Virus record (IMG/VR): IMGVR_UViG_3300000116_000222
Span: 1-23,955 of that record
Length of the DNA stretch: 23,955 bases
Reading direction: 5' to 3' (one strand)
Source of the DNA: a virus
The translations under genes were made by a program, and so were the position numbers. The notes under the pieces were generated by a model, which saw only the letters and a program-made list of their open reading frames with translations, was not told the origin of the DNA and made no database searches. This document shows, piece after piece, positions 22,637-23,955 of this stretch; position 1 is the first letter of the stretch; every line of letters starts with the position of its first letter.

Positions 22637-23129
22637 ATTTGTTTTATTCTATAATAAATATTTAAAAAGTCCCTCCATTTATAGTTCCTGTTAGTGTATT
22701 GAATTGAATATCTCCACTTGAATTTATATTACCTGAAGCTGTTATATTACCATCGAAGAAATGTGATGTTCCGGGGCTTATTCCTGCTTTTATACCCCCA
22801 TACACTTGTAATGCATGAGTATTACCTGCAAATGCGGGGCCATTTTGATTAGGATTAATATTTAGAGTATTATTTCCAAATATTGTATTTGTATGTATTG
22901 CTCCACTTGCACTTATATTACCTGAGGCTGTTACGGCTCCAGATAAGGTTATAGGTGTTACATCTTGTCTACCTATTGTGATAGGATTTGTATTAGAATT
23001 ACCTATAACTAGTCCAGATATACCACTAAAAGCTACAGGTTGGCCATTTGATCTATATTCATTTGTAATATTTACATTACCCCCAAATGTATGATTATTT
23101 CCACTTGCACTTATATTACCTGAGGCTGT
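21618..23129 (-). repeat. Dispersed 29-bp coding repeat, seven copies
   Basis: A 29-bp sequence encoding the ASGNISASG core occurs at 21618-21646, 21933-21961, 22245-22273, 22452-22480, 22714-22742, 22903-22931 and 23101-23129 in the 510-aa and 239-aa fibre genes. On the plus strand it opens CCACTTGCACTTATATTACC and closes TGAGGCTGT. Three copies are identical (21618, 22903, 23101); the others differ at one to four bases. A diverged copy lies at 17728-17756 in the 676-aa gene. Spacing is irregular (about 190-315 bp). Confidence 0.85.
22647..22661 (-). promoter_or_regulatory. Candidate late promoter of the fibre operon
   Basis: Sense ATATTTAT, TATA, GAA, in the 25-base gap before the 510-aa fibre gene. 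Predicted leader about 13 nt. No further copy appears until 17665, so it may serve the four fibre genes down to 17673. Confidence 0.55.
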
Positions 23130-23381
23130 AATATTACCTATAAATGTATGAGTATCATCTATAGAATTACCAAATGCAGTAGAACCAGAAGAGACATTAA
23201 TTATACTTTCAGATACTATATAAGATTGTGCTTTAAGTGCTCCTGGAATTATTACATCATTACCCTCAAAAGATATGGGAAGTAAACTACCTGTTCCATC
23301 AGCTAAATTAGTTCCATCTGTTTGGACTACTTTTTGATAAGTGTCCTGAATATTTTTTCCTGTGAAGTCGTTGACTGCCAT
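22662..23381 (-). CDS. Fibre-like structural protein with ASGNIS repeats (239 aa)
   Basis: The N-terminus MAVNDFTGKNIQDTYQKVVQ followed by TDGTNLADGTGS is a conserved opening I associate with fibre-like proteins of marine T4-type phages. A cassette at 51-94 (QSYIVSESIINVSSGSTAFG, then DDTHTFIGNITASGNISASG) recurs near the C-terminus of the 676-aa protein. Further ITASGN or VTASGNISASG units occur around 150 and 215. The C-terminus TGTINGGTF matches that of the 676-aa protein. Beta-rich repeats without hydrophobic segments suggest a fibrous virion protein, perhaps a connector since no distinct tip domain is seen. It starts 12 bases after the 186-aa gene, with no promoter element between them. 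Confidence 0.75.
   Translation of the reverse strand: MAVNDFTGKNIQDTYQKVVQTDGTNLADGTGSLLPISFEGNDVIIPGALKAQSYIVSESIINVSSGSTAFGNSIDDTHTFIGNITASGNISASGNNHTFGGNVNITNEYRSNGQPVAFSGISGLVIGNSNTNPITIGRQDVTPITLSGAVTASGNISASGAIHTNTIFGNNTLNINPNQNGPAFAGNTHALQVYGGIKAGISPGTSHFFDGNITASGNINSSGDIQFNTLTGTINGGTF
23100..23231 (-). repeat. Fibre cassette copy A (shared with 17727-17864)
   Basis: Encodes residues 51-94 of the 239-aa protein, the N-proximal counterpart of the C-terminal cassette of the 676-aa protein. DNA identity is highest at about 23200-23231. Confidence 0.8.
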
Positions 23382-23393
23382 TTATAACCATTT

Positions 23394-23954
23394 TTATTTC
23401 TTTTTTTCAAGAACTTTTAACACACCATTTATCACTTTACTCGTGTTTTTCACGCGATTTTCTTTGAGATACGTTGCTACTATGTTATTTAGTGCGTTAC
23501 GCTTATAAGAAATATTGTCTACGTTTATATCGTCTTTTATTAAAAGTTTAAACAAATTTATAACGTGTTGTGTTTCAGTAAGTGTTGGGGTATTTTCTTT
23601 TACTTTAACTTTTACTTTAGCTTCTACAATAGGTTTTTTAGTTGTTTGAGATTTCACTTCAACAGTTACCTTTTTACTTGCATCTACTTCAAAGTCACTT
23701 TCCCAAGGGGTAAAATAAGTGTCTTCAGCAATAACTTCTAAACGAATGTTACCTGAAGTGTTTTCATCTATTAAACCTTTTAATTTTCTAATTGGGATTT
23801 CACACTTTCCACCAGAACTAATAGATCCATTGAAAAGTAAAGAGTAGTCTGAAGTTTCAACTACTAAACGTGCTTTTGATTTACTTAAACTGGCACCCTC
23901 TAATTTAATGTCACACTCAAAGAGTTCAGACTTGTCAGTAAATAATTTATACAT
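23394..23954 (-). CDS. Unrecognised phage protein, two domains (186 aa)
   Basis: The ATG lies one base from the window edge, so the start is plausible but an upstream extension cannot be excluded. Residues 1-100 look like a beta-sandwich: LFTDKSELFECDIKLEGASL (4-23), ARLVVETSDYSLLFNGSI, then IRLEVIAEDTYFTPWESDF, a pattern I associate with unnamed conserved proteins of marine T4-type phages. A Lys/Val-rich linker (about 101-125) leads to a helical C-terminal part (HVINLFKLLIKDD onward) ending in KVLEKKK. No signal peptide or membrane segment is seen. It is 12 bases before the 239-aa fibre-like gene, so a virion or assembly role is likely. The function is not known to me. Confidence 0.68.
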   Translation of the reverse strand: MYKLFTDKSELFECDIKLEGASLSKSKARLVVETSDYSLLFNGSISSGGKCEIPIRKLKGLIDENTSGNIRLEVIAEDTYFTPWESDFEVDASKKVTVEVKSQTTKKPIVEAKVKVKVKENTPTLTETQHVINLFKLLIKDDINVDNISYKRNALNNIVATYLKENRVKNTSKVINGVLKVLEKKK

Positions 23955-23955
23955 A

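Noticed and set aside
21104-23129. CRISPR-like array suggested by repeated 29-bp units
   Set aside because: Spacing is irregular (about 190-315 bp), repeats lie in frame within open genes and encode ASGNISASG.
1-23955. tRNA genes, insertion sequences, attachment sites, origin
   Set aside because: No cloverleaf, transposase, inverted terminal repeats or iteron cluster was seen; no gene-free stretch exceeds 135 bases.

Overview
The window is a compact, AT-rich (by eye about 30% GC) stretch of a contractile-tailed phage (myovirus) genome. Every credible gene lies on the minus strand, so transcription runs from high to low coordinates. Recognisable T4-type families (tail sheath, tail tube, gp26/gp51-like proteins, an S74 fibre chaperone) are mixed with proteins full of 'ASGNISASG'-type repeats, a style I associate with T4-related phages of marine bacterioplankton. 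This is a divergent ('far') T4 relative, not a close T4 cousin. The host is not shown. Start codons are preceded by A-rich leaders of the AATAAAA type with no clear Shine-Dalgarno, and the promoter-like box resembles TAnnTTT; both would fit a Bacteroidota host, but this is a weak inference.

Layout in transcription order. (1) 23954-17673, host-recognition/fibre module: an unrecognised 186-aa protein; a 239-aa fibre-like protein; a 510-aa fibre protein; a 164-aa protein with tandem repeats; a 292-aa fibre ending in an S74 self-cleaving chaperone; and a 676-aa fibre-like protein. Repeated DNA cassettes are scattered through it. (2) 17630-13642: a 97-aa coiled-coil protein, a large tail sheath (1007 aa) and the tail tube (161 aa). 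(3) 13544-12506: a gp26-like protein and a gp51-like reading frame that overlap at a run of seven T, a strong candidate for a programmed frameshift making a tail-assembly-chaperone fusion. (4) 12447-1406: tape measure, a 254-aa tandem-repeat protein, an 848-aa tube/baseplate-like protein, a LysM-like baseplate protein, a 1326-aa hub-like protein and a 297-aa virion-like protein. (5) 1379-96: a short divergent family A DNA polymerase palm protein, unexpected at the end of a tail operon, then the first 19 codons of another gene.

The order sheath, tube, frameshifting chaperone pair, tape measure, hub/LysM proteins is that of P2/Mu-like tails, carried here by T4-type families. A shared upstream element, sense ATAT(T/G)TAT-N4-GAA, occurs nine times in the window, all in intergenic DNA and nearly all 10-40 nt before a start codon. 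Two rho-independent terminators isolate the chaperone unit. Together these suggest a late transcription map: fibres; 97-aa protein; sheath; tube; chaperones; tape measure; and one long baseplate operon ending in the polymerase.
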